Source of the DNA: Oscillospiraceae bacterium
GTDB taxonomy: Bacteria > Bacillota > Clostridia > Oscillospirales > Ruminococcaceae
NCBI GenBank assembly: GCA_017394475.1
Contig: JAFPYQ010000062.1
Location: 1 to 5,315 of the forward strand
Reading direction: 5' to 3'
Length of the DNA: 5,315 bases
A program made the position numbers and the translations under genes. Of this stretch, positions 4,849-5,315 are shown piece by piece. Under the pieces are notes generated by a model, which was not told the origin of the DNA, ran no database searches, and saw only the letters and a list, made by a program, of their open reading frames with translations. The stretch's first letter is position 1. Every line of letters starts with the position of its first letter.

Positions 4849-5315
4849 ATGAGAGAAAAGACGCAGGTCGAGGATATCGACCGCAGCATATATGATGTGA
4901 AGAATGCGGATGAGGACGCATACCGCATCGAAGAGGGACTTACCGCGGAGATAGTTGAAAAGCTCTCCGAGGAAAAGGGCGATCCTCAGTGGATGAGGGA
5001 ATTCAGGCTGAAAAGCCTTGAACAGTACAACAAGATACCTGTCCCGGACTGGGGTCCCTGCATAGATGGGCTCAATATGGACAATATCGTCACCTATGTG
5101 CGCCCCAATACAAAAATGTCTACCAACTGGGAAGATGTTCCCGATGAGATAAAGAAGACCTTCGATCTGCTGGGCATCCCCCAGGCGGAGAGAAAATCCC
5201 TTGCTGGCGTGGGCGCTCAGTATGACTCTGAGCTCGTATACCACAACGTAAGGAAGGATGTAAGCGAGCAGGGTGTCATATACACCGATTTTGAGAGCGC
5301 TGTAAAGGGCGAATA
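4849..5315 (+). CDS. sufB: Fe-S cluster scaffold protein SufB, N-terminal part (3' end outside window)
   Basis: SufB is the scaffold on which iron-sulfur clusters are built by the SUF machinery, working with SufC. The open frame gives 155 residues before the right edge, about a third of a typical 465-470-residue SufB. Characteristic SufB stretches are visible: WMREFRLKSLE at about 48-58, PVPDWGP at 64-70, then WEDVPDEIKKTFDLLGIP near 94-111, and the segment AQYDSELVYHNV around 123-134. The C-terminal core with the proposed cluster-ligand residues is not in the window. The ATG at 4849 follows GAGG (4840-4843), which overlaps the sufC TGA, so translation is probably coupled. The order C then B, without sufD between, is common in Clostridia and differs from the sufCDSUB order of Bacillus. 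Confidence 0.96.
   Translation, partial: MREKTQVEDIDRSIYDVKNADEDAYRIEEGLTAEIVEKLSEEKGDPQWMREFRLKSLEQYNKIPVPDWGPCIDGLNMDNIVTYVRPNTKMSTNWEDVPDEIKKTFDLLGIPQAERKSLAGVGAQYDSELVYHNVRKDVSEQGVIYTDFESAVKGE

Noticed and set aside
4199..5244. Minus-strand open frames opposite sufC and sufB
   Set aside because: Both plus-strand genes are certain, and the antisense frames are shadows of their codon pattern.
1..5315. CRISPR array, tRNA or rRNA gene, transposase or attachment site
   Set aside because: There are no regularly spaced repeats, no tRNA cloverleaf with a T-arm sequence, no rRNA motifs and no transposase or integrase frame.

Overview
The window reads as ordinary chromosome from a Gram-positive Clostridia-type bacterium, most likely the Ruminococcaceae/Ruminococcus group. 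The evidence is the Firmicutes-type L21–Prp–L27 operon with an L27 precursor extension, consensus sigma-A-type promoters, strong AGGAGG ribosome binding sites, a lipoprotein and a signal-peptide/tail-anchored surface protein, and a sufC-sufB gene order. The genus is an inference from overall sequence character and was not tested by any search.

Layout: (1) 1-498 is the C-terminal part of peptide chain release factor 2 (prfB), entering from the left edge and closed by an intrinsic terminator. (2) 577-1656 encodes an unnamed lipoprotein with an HEFFH zinc-metallopeptidase motif. (3) 1719-2828 is a complete ribosomal-protein transcription unit: a perfect-consensus promoter, a probable L21 leader RNA, rplU (L21), prp (the cysteine protease that trims L27) and rpmA (L27), ended by a strong terminator. 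The three genes are stop/start-overlapped (rplU/prp share one base, prp/rpmA share ATGA), so they are probably translationally coupled. (4) On the minus strand, convergent with rpmA, 3621-2884 is a secreted, membrane-tailed surface protein with a carbohydrate-binding-like beta-sandwich. It has its own promoter, ribosome binding site and terminator but is split by one in-frame TAA at 3376-3378. (5) 3622-4106 is an AT-rich divergent intergenic region carrying the minus-strand promoter, a small GC-rich hairpin island, and a promoter plus a long structured leader for the next operon. (6) 4107-5315 holds sufC (complete) and sufB (5' part, running off the right edge), the core of the SUF iron-sulfur cluster scaffold.

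Functionally the window is mainly translation machinery (termination, two large-subunit proteins and the maturation protease for one of them) and Fe-S cluster assembly, with two envelope proteins between them. No mobile element, CRISPR array, tRNA or rRNA gene was seen. The least explained parts are the sufC leader (possible nine-codon leader peptide followed by two hairpins), the metallopeptidase lipoprotein, and the single nonsense codon in an otherwise intact surface-protein gene.
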